64,000 nucleotides of DNA from Dipteronia dyeriana (lineage: Eukaryota > Streptophyta > Magnoliopsida > Sapindales > Sapindaceae), in NCBI GenBank assembly GCA_032871835.1, contig CM065300.1, forward strand, positions 111,783,088 to 111,847,087, given 5' to 3'. Both the position numbers and the translations under genes were made by a program. The notes below the pieces were generated by a model, which saw only the letters and a program-made list of their open reading frames with translations, did no database searches and had not been told where the DNA came from. Positions 11,470 to 23,229 of this stretch are shown one piece after another. How positions within the stretch are numbered: position 1 is the stretch's first letter; the number at the start of each line of letters is the position of its first letter.

Positions 11470-11830
11470 TTAAAGAGCCTTTGTAAAGGGATCTGCTAGA
11501 TTATCTACTGACGCGATCTTGGTAATCATCATGTCATCCCTATGCACAATTTTCTTCAGAAGGTGATACATTATTTCAATGTGTTTCCCTCTCTTATAAA
11601 TTCTTGGTTCTCTCAAATTAGCCACTTCTCCACTATTGTCACAATAGAAAGTGATCTGCTTATTCGCATCAAGAACCACTTCCAAGTCAATCAAGAATTG
11701 ACGGAGCCAGACAACCACTTTAGCATCCTCGCATGCGGCAACATACTCGGCTTCATTGGTTCAATCGACAATAAAATATTACTTGATACTCCTCCACATG
11801 ACTGCCCCTCATCGAATAGTAAACACAGAT
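11470..11830 (-). pseudogene. Copia-A copy 2 RNase H (decayed)
   Basis: The 82-codon open stretch 11470-11718 matches the RNase H C-terminal half of copy 1: YCDNSGEVANL, KHIEIMYHLLKKIV, and NLADPFTKAL at the end, here in the canonical form. A stop follows where copy 1 continues. The N-terminal part, 11719-11830, is frameshifted. Confidence 0.85.
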
Positions 11831-12940
11831 CCTGATATTGATCTGTCAGAGTCAGAATCTGACTGAAAATCAGAATATATATACCTTATGGGAATTAAAT
11901 CTGCTACAGAGTATATAAACATATAATCTCTCGTTCTTTTGAGATACTTGAAAAAATGCTTGACTGTCGTTCAGTGATCAGGACCAGGCTTTGATTGAAA
12001 CCTGCTAACTATACCCACAGGAAAACAAATATCAGGTCTAGTACAGATTTGCTCTACATGAGATTTCCAATTATCGATGCACATGGAACCCTACTCATGA
12101 ATTGCTCTTCATGCTTATTCTTAGGAACTTGTTCCTTAGAAAGTTTGATTCCATGTCTGAAAGGCAACATAACTTTCTTGGAATCTTGCATGGAAAACCT
12201 AGATAATATTTTAACTATGTATGAAGCTTTAGATAATGCAATCGTTCTATTCTTTCTATCCCTTATAACTTTGATACCAAGAATATAACTTGCTTCTCAT
12301 AAGTCCTTCATATCTAATTGTTTTGCTAACCATTCTTTTATTGATGTCAGTACACCTACATCGTTTCTGATGAGTAGTATATCATCAACGTAAAGAACTA
12401 CGAAAAACCAATTGGTTACCTTTAATCCTTTTGTATACACATGGTTGATCAAGGTTTTGAATAAATCTAAAAATTTTCACGGCTTGATCGAACCTTATGT
12501 TCCAGGATCTGGATGTTTGCTTCAACCCATATATGGATCTTTATAATTTGCATACCCTTTCCTCTTGCCCATTTTCAATGATTCCTTCTGGTTGCATCAT
12601 ATAGATGCTTTCGTCAAGACTTTCATTAAGGAAAGTTGTCTTGACGTCCATTTGCCAAATCTCTAGGTCTAGAGATGCCGTAATGGATAAGAGTATCCTA
12701 ATGGATTTTAGCATGGCCACCGGAGAGAAGGTTTCTTCATAATCGATACCTTCTTTATATGTATAACCTTTAGCTACGAATCTAGCTTTAAAGGTTTCCA
12801 CATTTCCATCCATTCCTTTTGTCCTCTTGTATACCCACTTGCACCCAATGGGTTTTATCCCTTTAGGCAAGTCTACAAGAGACCATACTTTGTTTTTTAA
12901 CATAGATTCGATTTCGGATTGCATTGCCTTTTACCAATGA
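11831..12940 (-). pseudogene. Copia-A copy 2 reverse transcriptase (decayed, YVDD kept)
   Basis: The N-terminal block is open at 12541-12924, with NKVWSLVDLPKGIKPIGCKW, YEETFSPVAMLKSIRILLS, MDVKTTFLNESLDESIYMMQ and PEGIIENGQEERVCKL. The catalytic YVDD codons remain near 12370-12383, but an extra A just upstream in the reading direction (GAAAAACC for GAAAACC) shifts the frame. The C-terminal linker (11831-12200) has several stops. Of the four copia-A copies, only this one and copy 3 keep both catalytic aspartates. Confidence 0.86.
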
Positions 12941-14024
12941 CGACAATCAACATCTTCCATTGCTTCCTAGTTCATATAGGGATCATCGTTATCCATGAGG
13001 TTCTATACAGATTCTCCTAGACCGAAGTATCTATCGGGTTGTTTACTAACCCTCCCACTACGACTAGGTATGGTAGATTGTTGATCTTGTGTTGGTACGG
13101 AACTTACAATTAGGCTTGGTTGCGAAACCTCTTGTGGAATTGTATCTCTTGAAAGCTCATTCAGAAAAATTATACTTTTAGGCACAAAATTATTCATATA
13201 GTCCACTTCTAGAAATTTAGCATTTTTCGAAACCAATACTTTAAGATCTGAAGGACTATAGAAATAATATCCTTTTTTGTTCCTTTTGGATATCCTACAA
13301 ATATGCATGTTTCTGAACAGGGAGTCCATCCTTTTTGTCTTTCCTTTTAACACGTGCGCAAGACATCCAAATATCCTTAAGTTTTGTAAACAAGGCTTTC
13401 GCCTGATCCACAACTCATGAGGTTAGATGGTACATCATTTAGAATGTACATAGTGGTTTGTAATGCATATCCCTAAAACGAATCAAGGAGAGTTGAATAA
13501 CTCAATATAGGCCTAACCATGTCCAAAAGAGTTCTATTTCTCCTTTCTGCCACCCCATTTTGTTGAGGTGTACCTGGTGTAGAAAACTGAGAAATTATCC
13601 CATTATCAATAAGATATTGCTGAAACTCACCAGATAGATATTCTCCACCACGATCAAACCTTAAGATTTTTATGCATTTCCCAAGCTGATTTTCTACTTC
13701 ATCTTTAAATGTTTTGAACATGTCAAAAGCATCTGACTTATGTCTCATGAGATACACGTAGCCAAATCTTGAGTGATCGTCCATGAAACTGGTGAATTAC
13801 TCATATCCACCTCTAGCTTGAATGCTCATAGGTCCATACATATCAATATGTATCAATCCTAAACATTTGATGGCTATTCTGCCTTTCGTCGTAAATGACC
13901 GTTTGGTCAATTTACCTTCCAAACAAGATTCACAAGTTGGTAGATCATCAACCTTCAAGTCACTTAGAGGTCCGTCACTAACCAATTTTTTAATCATATT
14001 AAAGTTAATATGACCTAGGCGCAA
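12941..14024 (-). pseudogene. Copia-A copy 2 integrase and linker (decayed)
   Basis: Zinc-binding end and first core segment at 13797-14024 (MRLGHINFNMIKKL, CESCLEGKLTKRSF, LIHIDMYGPM). The core continues in the open stretch 13473-13784: [38 protein letters not shown] with the second aspartate, and [19 protein letters not shown] with the glutamate. The C-terminal domain and linker are open at 13003-13413. The DD35E residues are visible but split over frames. Confidence 0.87.
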
Positions 14025-14230
14025 ATGCCATAGGTAGGTTTCATCTTTTGATAATCAAATTTATTTAAACAAGAAACTAAAATTAAATTCCTCTTGAATT
14101 CAGGTACATAACAAACGTTTAATAAATCTAAATGACTACTAGAATTTAAATTGATTCTAATATCTCTCACTACACTAGTATACACCAACGCTCCATTGCC
14201 TAAATGAAAGTTGAATTCATTCTTATTCAA
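14025..14230 (-). pseudogene. Copia-A copy 2 protease remnant with internal deletion
   Basis: At about 14051-14055 the sequence jumps from integrase-proximal CATCTTTTGATAA to TCAAATTTATTTAAAC. The roughly 165 bp present in copy 1 (6585-6750) are missing. What remains reads as the DIRINLNSSSHLDLLNVCYV and LILVSCLNKF blocks. The deletion is private to this copy. Confidence 0.8.
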
Positions 14231-14953
14231 TCTATTCCTTTGACACTTTTCACCACAAAGGAAACACTCCCGTTTGATCTTGGTTACTTTCTTGTTCTCC
14301 GTATAAGAATGCCCAAGTTGCTTTTTCTTCTGTTGTCTCTTGACCTTCTTACTGGTCTTAACAGTAGCAACTTTACCTATCTCGGTGCTATGAACATCTT
14401 GCATTAGGTGTATTCATTATTATTCAAGGTGTAGTCCAACTTGAATTGATCAAAGGAATCTGACAGTGAGTTGACAATCATGTCAATTTTACTCTCACCA
14501 TCTATCTCATCACCATTCAGTTCAGCAATGTTGAGATGTGTTGTGACTTTCATCATGTGATCTTTCACAGCCTGTCCAGGTTTCATCCTAAGATTTATGA
14601 AAGCAGTCACCGCCTCTCTCTTAGTCGTCTGAGACCTCATAGAAAACATCTTCTCTAGAGACATCATTATATCGGCAATAGTCTCCATTCCTTGAAGTTG
14701 TTATTGCAACACGTCGGAGATGGTGGTCATAATGTAACGTACATTTAGCCATCTCATTTGAAGACTCCCACTGTTGATATTCATCTCTTTGCTCCTAAGT
14801 AAATTCATTAGTAAGAGTAGGTGGTTTATGAGTATACAGAATGAACTTATGCTTTTCAGCTTGCAACAACAACCCAATATTCCTTTTCCATGTGACATAA
14901 TTATCATCAGTTAAAGTATTATCCTTTAGGATGTTGAATAGGGATGGGGTCAT
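14231..14953 (-). pseudogene. Copia-A copy 2 gag (decayed)
   Basis: The ATG at 14953 is followed by the family N-terminus in frame, without the one-base loss seen in copy 1. The gag core is open at 14404-14688 (MMSLEKMFSMRSQTTKREAV, NLRMKPGQAVKDHMMK, KIDMIVNSLSDSFDQFKL). A deletion of about 60 bp near 14395-14410 removes the block between core and basic region. The zinc knuckle survives partly as CFLCGEKCQRNRLN. Stops near 14690-14700 split it. Confidence 0.86.
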
Positions 14954-15780
14954 GATTTATTTTTAAGAACAAAAATTATATAAGTAAACAATCATGATAT
15001 AGCACTTTTGAATATCTATCCTGAATTATAAATAAAATAATTTAATCGTACAAATTCAACGGTGATCCAACACCCATAAATGTCACGCCTCCTTTGGGAT
15101 TTCATGACATTTACTAGTTGGACTAGGTCCCACCTAGCTGGTTTTCAATTTTAGCCTTGCAATTTTATTAACAAGAACTCTTAGGATGATATTAATAAAA
15201 TTACACTGAGTGTGTTACCAAGTTATCGATCTTCAATATAATACCTCACGTTTATCCCTCCTTTGGGAGTAGATATCGTTTGGGCTAATTGTCTAGTCTA
15301 TCCTTGTAAGGAAGTATCTTGCTTAATTCCATTCATGAATACCTCTTAGGAGGTTATTACACGAAACATAAAGCTCAACTAAACTTGGAGGTTGTAGGTG
15401 TTCCAAAACACCTTCTCCCACTCAATTATTTAAGGTGTGTGATCGAATTCCAAAGAATGATTAACCAAGTTATCTTGATGCCAATTTATATACCTAAACC
15501 ATTCTATGCATGTTCATAACAAAAGAGATACATGATCTATATGACATGTTATCAAATAATGACAAACATTGCAATATTTAAAAAAAAAAAAAATAGCTTC
15601 AATTTTGGTCCATCCTATAAAAGCAAGTAAATTACATGTCTTGGAACACAAAAAACTCCTTTCTTGGCGAACAAGTCTTCATACGACCTTCGTCGTTTGG
15701 ACTCCCTCGGCTGCCTCTCATGGGCATGCGCACCCTTGGCCCCTACCCATGGGCGTGCACATGCCACAACCCCATAAAGA

Positions 15781-15827
15781 GCTGCCATGTGCAGCCCATG
15801 GCATTCAAAGGGCTGCCGTTTGCAGCC
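15781..15827 (-). promoter_or_regulatory. Pair of leader hairpins, copy 2
   Basis: GCTGC-CATGT-GCAGC and GGCTGC-CGTTT-GCAGCC keep the paired stems found in copy 1, while loop bases differ. Stem conservation with changing loops hints at RNA structure. With three copies this is not statistically tested. Confidence 0.5.
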
Positions 15828-16143
15828 ATACCACAACAAATGTGGAAGTGTGCTCTTCGCACGCACATTTGTTGCTACGGCTCACACAGTCCCAAACTTG
15901 TTCTGGTTGCTTCCAATTCTTCAAACCTTCAAGTCTTTGATACTTGAATGTATTACAGAAGAATTTTAAATAAAAAATACTGCAGATTTTATTTTTTAAT
16001 TATTACAACAACAAAAAAAAAAAACTTAGCAACTACCAAGAAGAAAATTATGGTGATGATAGGTCACTCTTCTTGTTACAATCCCAAAACAAAAATACAT
16101 TGAAACTCTAGGACCAAAATTGAGCAAATAAAACCACATATAA

Positions 16144-16146
<3 letters not shown>

Positions 16147-16188
<42 letters not shown>
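16147..16188. repeat. TA microsatellite in copia-A copy 2 leader
   Basis: An uninterrupted run of alternating A and T of roughly 40 bases near the primer site. The equivalent places in copies 1 and 3 have only short TATATA runs, so this is a local expansion. It creates the artificial Tyr-Ile repeat frames at 16026-16294. Confidence 0.95.
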
Positions 16189-16190
<2 letters not shown>

Positions 16191-16310
16191 ATACATTCCA
16201 ATGTAAATATATATACGAATACCCAAGTGTCATCTCTTTCTAAAACATGCACATATAAAATAAAAATAAAAAGATTCACGAACACATACATCAATTAATC
16301 AAGGGTACAA

Positions 16311-16326
16311 CCAGGCTCTGATACCA
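16311..16326 (-). other. Primer-binding site, copia-A copy 2
   Basis: Minus strand TGGTATCAGAGCCTGG, 2 bases from the LTR end. It matches the usual plant initiator tRNA-Met complement without mismatch over its first 12 bases and is the best preserved site of the family in this window. Confidence 0.93.
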
Positions 16327-16328
16327 AT

Positions 16329-17150
16329 TGTAGAGAAAATACGCGTAGCGGAAGTGTGAAAAATCAAACGTTAGGGTTTGCATATAAATACAAAATTTCC
16401 CTTTTAAATAACAAGAACCTTAACCTTAGATTAATTGATGTATATAAAAGTATCATACCTTTTTCTCGTGACGATTGAACTAGCACCAAATTGAATCCGT
16501 AAGATCTTCCAATCCAATCACGAACGTGAACCACTAAGGAGTGTAGGCTCCCTCTCTTTCTAATTGTATACATGAGGATGGAAACAAACAAAATCTTTTT
16601 CTTTGTTAGTCACAATAATCCTCCAAGAAGAAAACAAAGAACGTTAGGTCACTTGTGAATTATCAAAAAAATTGATTGAAACTCGCGTGAACCTTAATTT
16701 GATGTTGTGCACAAAACCTTTTAATGTAAAGACTACTAGTGTACTACCGAAAACTAAACGTTCTTTCTTCCTTTTATTCTTTGCCGAATCTCACACTAAT
16801 TCTTAGAGTTGATCGAATTTTTTCTAGAGCAAAAACAATTTTTTTCCTAAAATTCTTATGGTGGCCGAATTCGCTCCAAGTTGAATTCTTTAGGTTGGCC
16901 GAAATCTTCTCTTAAATTGAACTAAGGCTGGCCAAAATCTTCTCTTAGAATTGTATGGGCTGGCCGAAATTTAAGAGAAATATATATAGGATCATAAATA
17001 CTCTCCTAAGAAAGATTAACTTGGTTGTTAAGAATCCTTTCCTTAGGTGGATTTACTTGGTGATTAAAAATCCTTTTCAAAGAAGAATTCTACCCTTAGG
17101 TAGATTTACATGGTGACCAAGAATCTTTCTCCAAAAAGAATCATTTCCTA
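16329..17150 (-). repeat. Copia-A copy 2, 5' LTR, segment next to primer site
   Basis: Starts TGTAGAG at the primer site and runs collinear with the first 820 bp of the family LTR up to TTTCCTA. There a solo LTR interrupts it. The LTR resumes at 19549. Confidence 0.9.
17146..17150. repeat. Target-site duplication TCCTA (left)
   Basis: Matches 19544-19548 on the other side of the solo LTR. Confidence 0.9.
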
Positions 17151-19543
17151 CATAGGGAAAAAAAAAACACACGTGCAGCGGAATCGTGAGAAAATTTAAT
17201 AAAAAAATTCCCTTTTATGCAATGAGAACCTTAACCCTAGATTAATTGATGTATATAAAAAGTGTAGTACCTTTTTCTCATGACGATTGAACAAGCGCCG
17301 AATCAATTCCGCAAGATCTTCCAATCCAATCATGAACGTGAATCACCTAAGAGTGTGGGCTCCCTTTCTTTAAGTCGTATACCTGAGGATGGAAACAAAC
17401 AAAATCTTGTTTCCTGTTAGTCACAATAATCCTCCAAGAGAAAAATCAAGAACATCCAGCCACTTGTGAATTATCAATCAATTTGATTGAAACTCGCGTA
17501 AACCTTGATTCGATATTTTACACAAAACTCTTTTGATGTAAAGGATACTAGTGTACTATCGAAAACAAAAACGTTCCCCTTTTTCTTTTCTTGGCCAAAT
17601 TCACACATTATTGCTTAGAGTTGATCCAATTTTGTCTAGAGTAAAATCAGATTTTTCTCCCTCAAAATTCTTATGATGGCAAAATTCTTCTCTTACAAAA
17701 ATAAGGCTGGCTGAAATTCTCTATCAATTGCCTTAGAGCTGGCCGAAAATCACACACATATATATATAGCATCATAAATCCTCTCCTAAGAAGGATTTAC
17801 TTAGTTGGCAATAATCATTTCCTTAGGTGGATTTATTTGGTAGTTAAGAATCCTTATCTAAAAGGAATTCTACTCTCTTATATATATACATGGGCTGGCC
17901 GAATTTCATAGGATATATATTAGGATCCCAAATCCTTTCCTAAGAAGAATTTACTCGGTTGTTAAGAATCCTTTCCTTAGGTGGATTTACTTGGTGGTTA
18001 AGAATCCTTTTTCTAAATGAATTATATCCTACACCAAGACTCCAAATCCAACTCAATAGTGTATTTGTAACCATATTAAAGACTTCCTAATTTGATTAAA
18101 TAAATAATTCCTATTATTTATCTACTTATCAAATATAGTCTTTAATATTAATTATACTACCAACAATAGAATAATTTTAGGAGACCATCTCCTACTAGGA
18201 AAAGGATTTTGACTTTTAATTAAATAATTAATTAATCAACAAATTAGTTAATTTCCATTTAATTAAATAATAAAATAAAAATAATATATTTAAGCTATTC
18301 TTAATATCCTTGCCGCCCAACATATGTATATGGGCCACATATTATTTTTCTTAATTTTTTAAATCCATTGGACCTTAATAAAAAGCCCACATGTGAACTA
18401 GACCTAATCTTACAAAAAGAAACAGATTCACATGCCTTAATACAATTCTAGATGGACCCCTAAATTGGTTTGGCAGAATATATCAAGTGATCCATGCAAT
18501 TCGTGTGGATTGGGAATCTTGGCGGGCTATCTAAATTTAAGCTCCAACAGACACAACCCAATCACAATCAACAAATGATTCACTTAGGTCCGATCGATTT
18601 AATTTTAGTTCATTCCACTAAAGAACTAAAATTGAACTCTTAAATAAAGATAGAATAAGTTGATGTTACTCATTCATACCTTAGACAACCTTATTGGAGA
18701 AAGTGTATCCTCGTGAAGAATACCAATAATCACCAAGAGCTCATAGACCGCCTATAGCTCTCCAAGTTACCTTATTTACTCATATGACCACATTTTGAAC
18801 TTGGATATTTTGACTTGTCCAGAAGCCATGTTTCAATAGACACTATTGAAAACTTAACGTTAAGATTTAATATCCAATACCTCAAAACATCCATATGATG
18901 ATATTCTACTCTCATTTAATAAAAGGAGCCATAATGTCCATATCTATAAATGAAGTCCTCTATCGATTAACAAATGAATACCACCAAACTATCGAGGATA
19001 GACTATGCTATATAATCATACTCACTGATAGCTCAAATGATAACACTTGCAACCCTAAGTCCATCATTTATCCCTGGATTAAGATAGACTCTCCGATTTT
19101 CTTCAAATGAAAACTTTTATCCATTAATGGTTCTAGATATAGTATTTCAATGTGATCCTATTCAATGCACCCGGTGCACTAGATTCTATTGCCCAAAGAC
19201 ACCTCACTTTGATGATTTTAGACTCATCATAACACATTTGATCCCACTCAAATGCTAGCAAAATAATCTACAACTCTGACAAGATAAAGGTGCTCAACCA
19301 TTTATCTTAAGATGTGAATATTATTCAAGACTGACTAAAGAATTATGTCTTCATCATACATATCTAAATATATGAACAATTCTTATTTACTCGTAGACTT
19401 TGGACCTTATGATTATTTACTTTTGACAATTATAATAATTAAACTATAAATGCTATAAATTTGTTAAAATAGAAATCACTTTATTAAGATATAAGGTTGT
19501 CAAATACATTATTATACTCTTGCTATCGAGCATAATCCTAACA
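17151..19543 (-). mobile_element. Solo copia-A LTR inserted in the copy 2 LTR
   Basis: A complete 2393-bp LTR (CATAGGG...CCTAACA, for canonical TGTAGGG...CCCAACA). It is flanked by TCCTA at 17146-17150 and 19544-19548. Removing it restores TTTCCTACACCAAGACTCC, the uninterrupted sequence seen at 18024-18043 inside the inserted copy itself. Its length matches the LTRs of copy 3 (2392 and 2379 bp). It is therefore a separate insertion of the same family that lost its internal region by LTR recombination. Confidence 0.9.
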
Positions 19544-19548
19544 TCCTA
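19544..19548. repeat. Target-site duplication TCCTA (right)
   Basis: Second copy of the duplication at 17146-17150. Confidence 0.9.
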
Positions 19549-21186
19549 CACCAAGACTCCTAATCCAACTCAATAATGTATTTGTAACCATATTAAAGAT
19601 TTTCTAATTTGACTGGATAAATAATTCCTATTGTTTATCTACTTATCAAATATAATTTTTAATATTAATTATACTACCAACAGTAGTATAATATTAGGAG
19701 ACCATCTCCTACTAGAAAAAAAGATTTTGACTTTTAATTAAATAATTAAATAATTACCTAAATTAATTAATATCCATTTAATTAAATAAAAAAATAAAAA
19801 ATAATAATTACGCTAAACTATATAGCTTTGCCGCCCAACACAATGTATGGAACATTATATTATTTTTTCTATTTTATTAAATCCAATGGACCTTAATGAA
19901 AAGTTCACATGTGAACTAGACCCATTCTAACAAAAAGAAACAAGTCCACATGCCTTAATACAATTCTAGATGGACCCCTAAATTGGTCCGGTAGAATATA
20001 TAAAGTGATCCATGCCAGTTCATGTGGATTGGGGATCTTGACGGTGTACCTAAATTTAAGATCCAATAGACAAAACCCAATCAGAATCCACAAATGATTC
20101 ACTTAGTTCCGATCTATTAACTTTAGTTCATTCCACTAAAGAATATATAAAGTGATCCATGCCAGTTCATGTGGATTGGAGATTCTTACGGGGTACCTAA
20201 ATTTAAGCTCCAATAGACAAAACCCAATCACAATCCACAAATGATTCACTTAGTTCGGATCTATTAATTTTAGTTCATTCCACTAAAGAACTAAAATTGA
20301 ACTTTTAAATAAAGATAGAATAAGTTAATATTTCTCATTCATACTCTAGACAATCTTAATGGAGAAAGTGTATCCTCGTGAAGAATACCAGTTGTCGCCA
20401 AGAGCTCATAGACCGCCTATAGCTCTCCACGTTACCATATTTACTCATATGACCATATTTTGAACTTGCATATTTTGACATATCCATAAGCCATGTTTCA
20501 ATAGACACTATTGAAAACTTAACGTTAAGATTTAATATCCAATACCTCAAAACATCCATATGATGATATTCTACTCTCATTTAATAAATGGACCCGCGAT
20601 GTCCATATCTATAATTGAAGTCACTGTATCGATTAACAAATAAATACCACCAAACTATCGAGGATAGATTATGCTATATAATCGTACTCATTGATATCTC
20701 AAATGTTAACACTTGCAACCATAAGTCCGTCTTTTATCTCAGGATTGAGATAGACTCTCCGATTGTCTTCAAGTGAAAAAAATTATCCATTAATGGTTCT
20801 AGACAAAGTAATTCACCGTGATCCTATTCAATGCACCCAATGCACTAGATTCTTTTGCCCGCAGACACCATACTTTGATGATTTTAGACTCATCATAACA
20901 CATTTGATCTCACTCAAATGCTAGCAAAAGAATCTATAACTTTGACAAGATAAAGGCGCCCAATCTTTATTTTAAGTTGTGAATATTATTCAAGACTAAC
21001 TAATGAAGATGTATGAGCAATTCTTATTTTCTCATAGTCTTTTGACCTTGTGATTATTTACTTTTGACAATTATAATAATTAAACTATAAATGCTATAAG
21101 ATTTGTTAAACTAGAAATCAATTTATTAATATGAAAAGATTGTCAAATATATTATTATACTCTTGTTGTCGAGCATAATCCCAACA
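19549..21186 (-). repeat. Copia-A copy 2, 5' LTR, outer segment
   Basis: Continues the LTR from CACCAAGACTCC to the terminal CCCAACA at 21186. It contains a private 147-bp tandem duplication (19994-20287). Beyond it the sequence is no longer copia-A. Confidence 0.9.
19994..20287. repeat. 147-bp tandem duplication inside an LTR
   Basis: GAATATATAAAGTGATCCAT begins at 19994 and again at 20141. Each unit runs to TTCCACTAAA (20140 and 20287). The two units differ at a few positions, so the duplication is not very recent. The other LTR copies have one unit. Confidence 0.9.
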
Positions 21187-22645
21187 AGAACATGTTTAAC
21201 AAACTAGAACTACCCTAAAACTAGTTACTATGCCACGACAATCCAACATACCACAAAGAAGTGTCTACTTAGGGTCGGTCAAGTCTTTGCATGTTGGACC
21301 GAGACATTCTCAATCAAATGATATTTTAGAATAACTCATATCTTATCCAATCATCAATTATTTAGTCAGGTTTTTAATTAACAAAAATTAATCAAAACTT
21401 TCATGAGTGTAACCCATCATTTCAAATCTTATGAGCTTAACTCGAGAACTACCTCTTTAGGGTTGGTAAATCTTGAAGTACCCTCAGAAATCCTATCTGT
21501 TAGGAAGTCAACCTTGGTATTGATCTTTGTGGAAACCCTCCTTAGAGAGGGCGAAAGTAAAGCCGTCACTAGGCCCCACTCGGATGTGATGGTGTTGAAC
21601 TTATGGTGGAGAATGCATGATATATATGTCATTTATCCCTCTCCCACTCACTATTTTAAAATCAGAGTTTTCTATTATCCGTTATGCACCTAGACTCTAC
21701 ATGATCAAATGGCTAACATTAATCAAGTTATTTAGTGTATCAACTAATCCATTATTAGAAACAAATTCTAATTAACAAATAAATTATTTATGATTTTTAA
21801 CTATTGAAAATCTAATATATTAGTGAATAATCTAAGTCTTTGTAAACTATTTACAAAGGTCAAATTATTATGTTATTGTTTACCAAGTTTTAACTGTTAA
21901 AACTCTAACCCTATATTCGGTTAATTTATTATTGGGTAATTAATCATATTAATCCTATTTACAATAAATGACCCTATTAATCTAACTTATTAAACACTTT
22001 AATAGCTAGATTAATATTTAATGAGAATTACCAAGTTTTTTAACCATTAAAAAAACTAATCTCATTTTCATAACCATATATGTATTTACCCATTTTAATC
22101 ACATTAAAAAAATACATAAAAAATTGGGATACGATGCATGTATGACATATCAAATATATTTGTGTAGGCACATCTAATCTAAATGACATACGTATGCATG
22201 GCAATGCTTTTATCATCACATAATATAAAGCATACTTGAATTGATCGAGTACTGTGGATTATTTAACCTAAAAAAATTGGATTCTAAAATTACAAAAATA
22301 CTCCCAAGGCATTCCTTGGTCTTCTTGTAATTTCCGAGACTTCCAGTCTCATCAGGTCACTCCGATTCATCCCATGAATTTTTCTTCGCGATTTTTTAGG
22401 TCTTCAATATAGGTTACAATTTTTTTTTTTTTACAATACAATAACAGTAAAAAAAATAAGATAAAAAAAATTATACAACCCATAAACCCTAAATCCACAA
22501 TACCATATAATTAATGATCGATCATGTTTTTGTAAATTAAAAAATTTTAATATACATAAAAAACATCATACAGTCAATTTAAACTGTGCCTACAAAATCA
22601 TACATATAAAAGCATCGAAAACAATTTTCTGTTCCGAAAACAATT
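21187..22645 (-). other. Copia-B leader or internal sequence, no coding domain seen
   Basis: Lies between the end of copia-A copy 2 and the primer site of copia-B. On the minus strand it would be the 5' leader of copia-B. I find no gag, protease or pol motif in any frame. The 67- and 96-codon open stretches at 21403-21693 overlap on opposite strands and match nothing I recognise. The abrupt change at 21186/21187 suggests that the copia-A tandem inserted into copia-B here. The rest of copia-B would then lie left of the window. Confidence 0.55.
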
Positions 22646-22658
22646 GGCACTGATACCA
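22646..22658 (-). other. Primer-binding site of copia-B
   Basis: Minus strand TGGTATCAGTGCC, adjacent to the LTR end at 22661. It resembles the tRNA-Met site of copia-A but differs after the first nine bases. The neighbouring LTR sequence is unrelated to copia-A, so this belongs to a second family. Confidence 0.8.
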
Positions 22659-22660
22659 AT

Positions 22661-23047
22661 TATTGGAACCCTGTTCACCGGTCACGTAGCGGAAGTAGGT
22701 TTTAAAATTTTATACATATTATAATTGATCTGGAACCAGTAAACTTGGGATCGTAATTATTTTCGGAACTAATACATATAAAATTATTACAATAATAAAA
22801 CATATGTATATAAAGGAAATTGAAATCAATATAAAAAAAGAAGAAAATCATACCAACGTTTAGAGGCTCCTTCACTTTATAATATGCTCATGTCTGAACC
22901 AATTGATCTTCCTCGCTATCTTCCAGGATTGGTAACTGCAAGTGAGTGTGTCACGGTCTCAGGAACTTGAATGGAGGATGTAGAGAAAAAATAAATGAAG
23001 AAACTCTTTCTTCTCAAGAGAAAAACACCTAGAAAAATTCTAGTTGT

Positions 23048-23090
<43 letters not shown>

Positions 23091-23229
23091 AATTTTTATG
23101 TTTTCTCTGGTTTCATCGGTGCAAATATTGCACACTCTTTTCTCTCTTTTCTAAGTTCAACGCACACTTGCCTTTACATTCAAATTGTCAGTGTCACGTT
23201 TCTTTAAAGAATATATATATATATATATA
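22661..23229 (-). repeat. Copia-B 5' LTR, left segment
   Basis: Begins TATTGGAACC beside the primer site (canonical TG changed to TA). It includes two TA microsatellites (about 23049-23086 and 23215-23229) and ends inside the second, at the copia-A insertion. The short reading frame 22995-23207 spans the TA run and is not credible as a gene. Confidence 0.8.
23225..23229. repeat. Target-site duplication ATATA (left) of copia-A copy 3
   Basis: ATATA precedes the LTR start at 23230 and also follows the far LTR end at 57850-57854. Because both lie in TA runs, the match is weaker evidence than a unique five-mer. Confidence 0.7.

Larger units (their letters stand above)
14954..16310 (-). other. 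Copia-A copy 2 5' leader
   Basis: Collinear with the copy 1 leader, including the GC-rich island (about 15680-15910) with paired hairpins at 15781-15827. The open frames of 60-123 codons in the island occur in several frames and on both strands and are not conserved between copies. No gene is called. Confidence 0.8.
9040..21186 (-). mobile_element. Copia-A copy 2, LTR retrotransposon
   Basis: Second internal domain of the tandem. 3' LTR at 9040-11392 (shared), coding region 11470-14953, leader, perfect tRNA-Met primer site at 16311, and 5' LTR at 16329-21186, the last interrupted by a solo copia-A LTR. It keeps the YVDD box but carries a deletion of about 165 bp in the protease region, a deletion in gag and many stops. 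Bases 21187-21191 (AGAAC) flank the right end. The left flank is outside the window. Confidence 0.92.

Noticed and set aside
16026..16294. Tyr-Ile repeat peptides
   Set aside because: Direct translation of a TA microsatellite in two frames.
21403..21693. Possible host gene exon on the plus strand
   Set aside because: Overlaps an opposite-strand frame, has no splice or domain support and lies in the copia-B leader.
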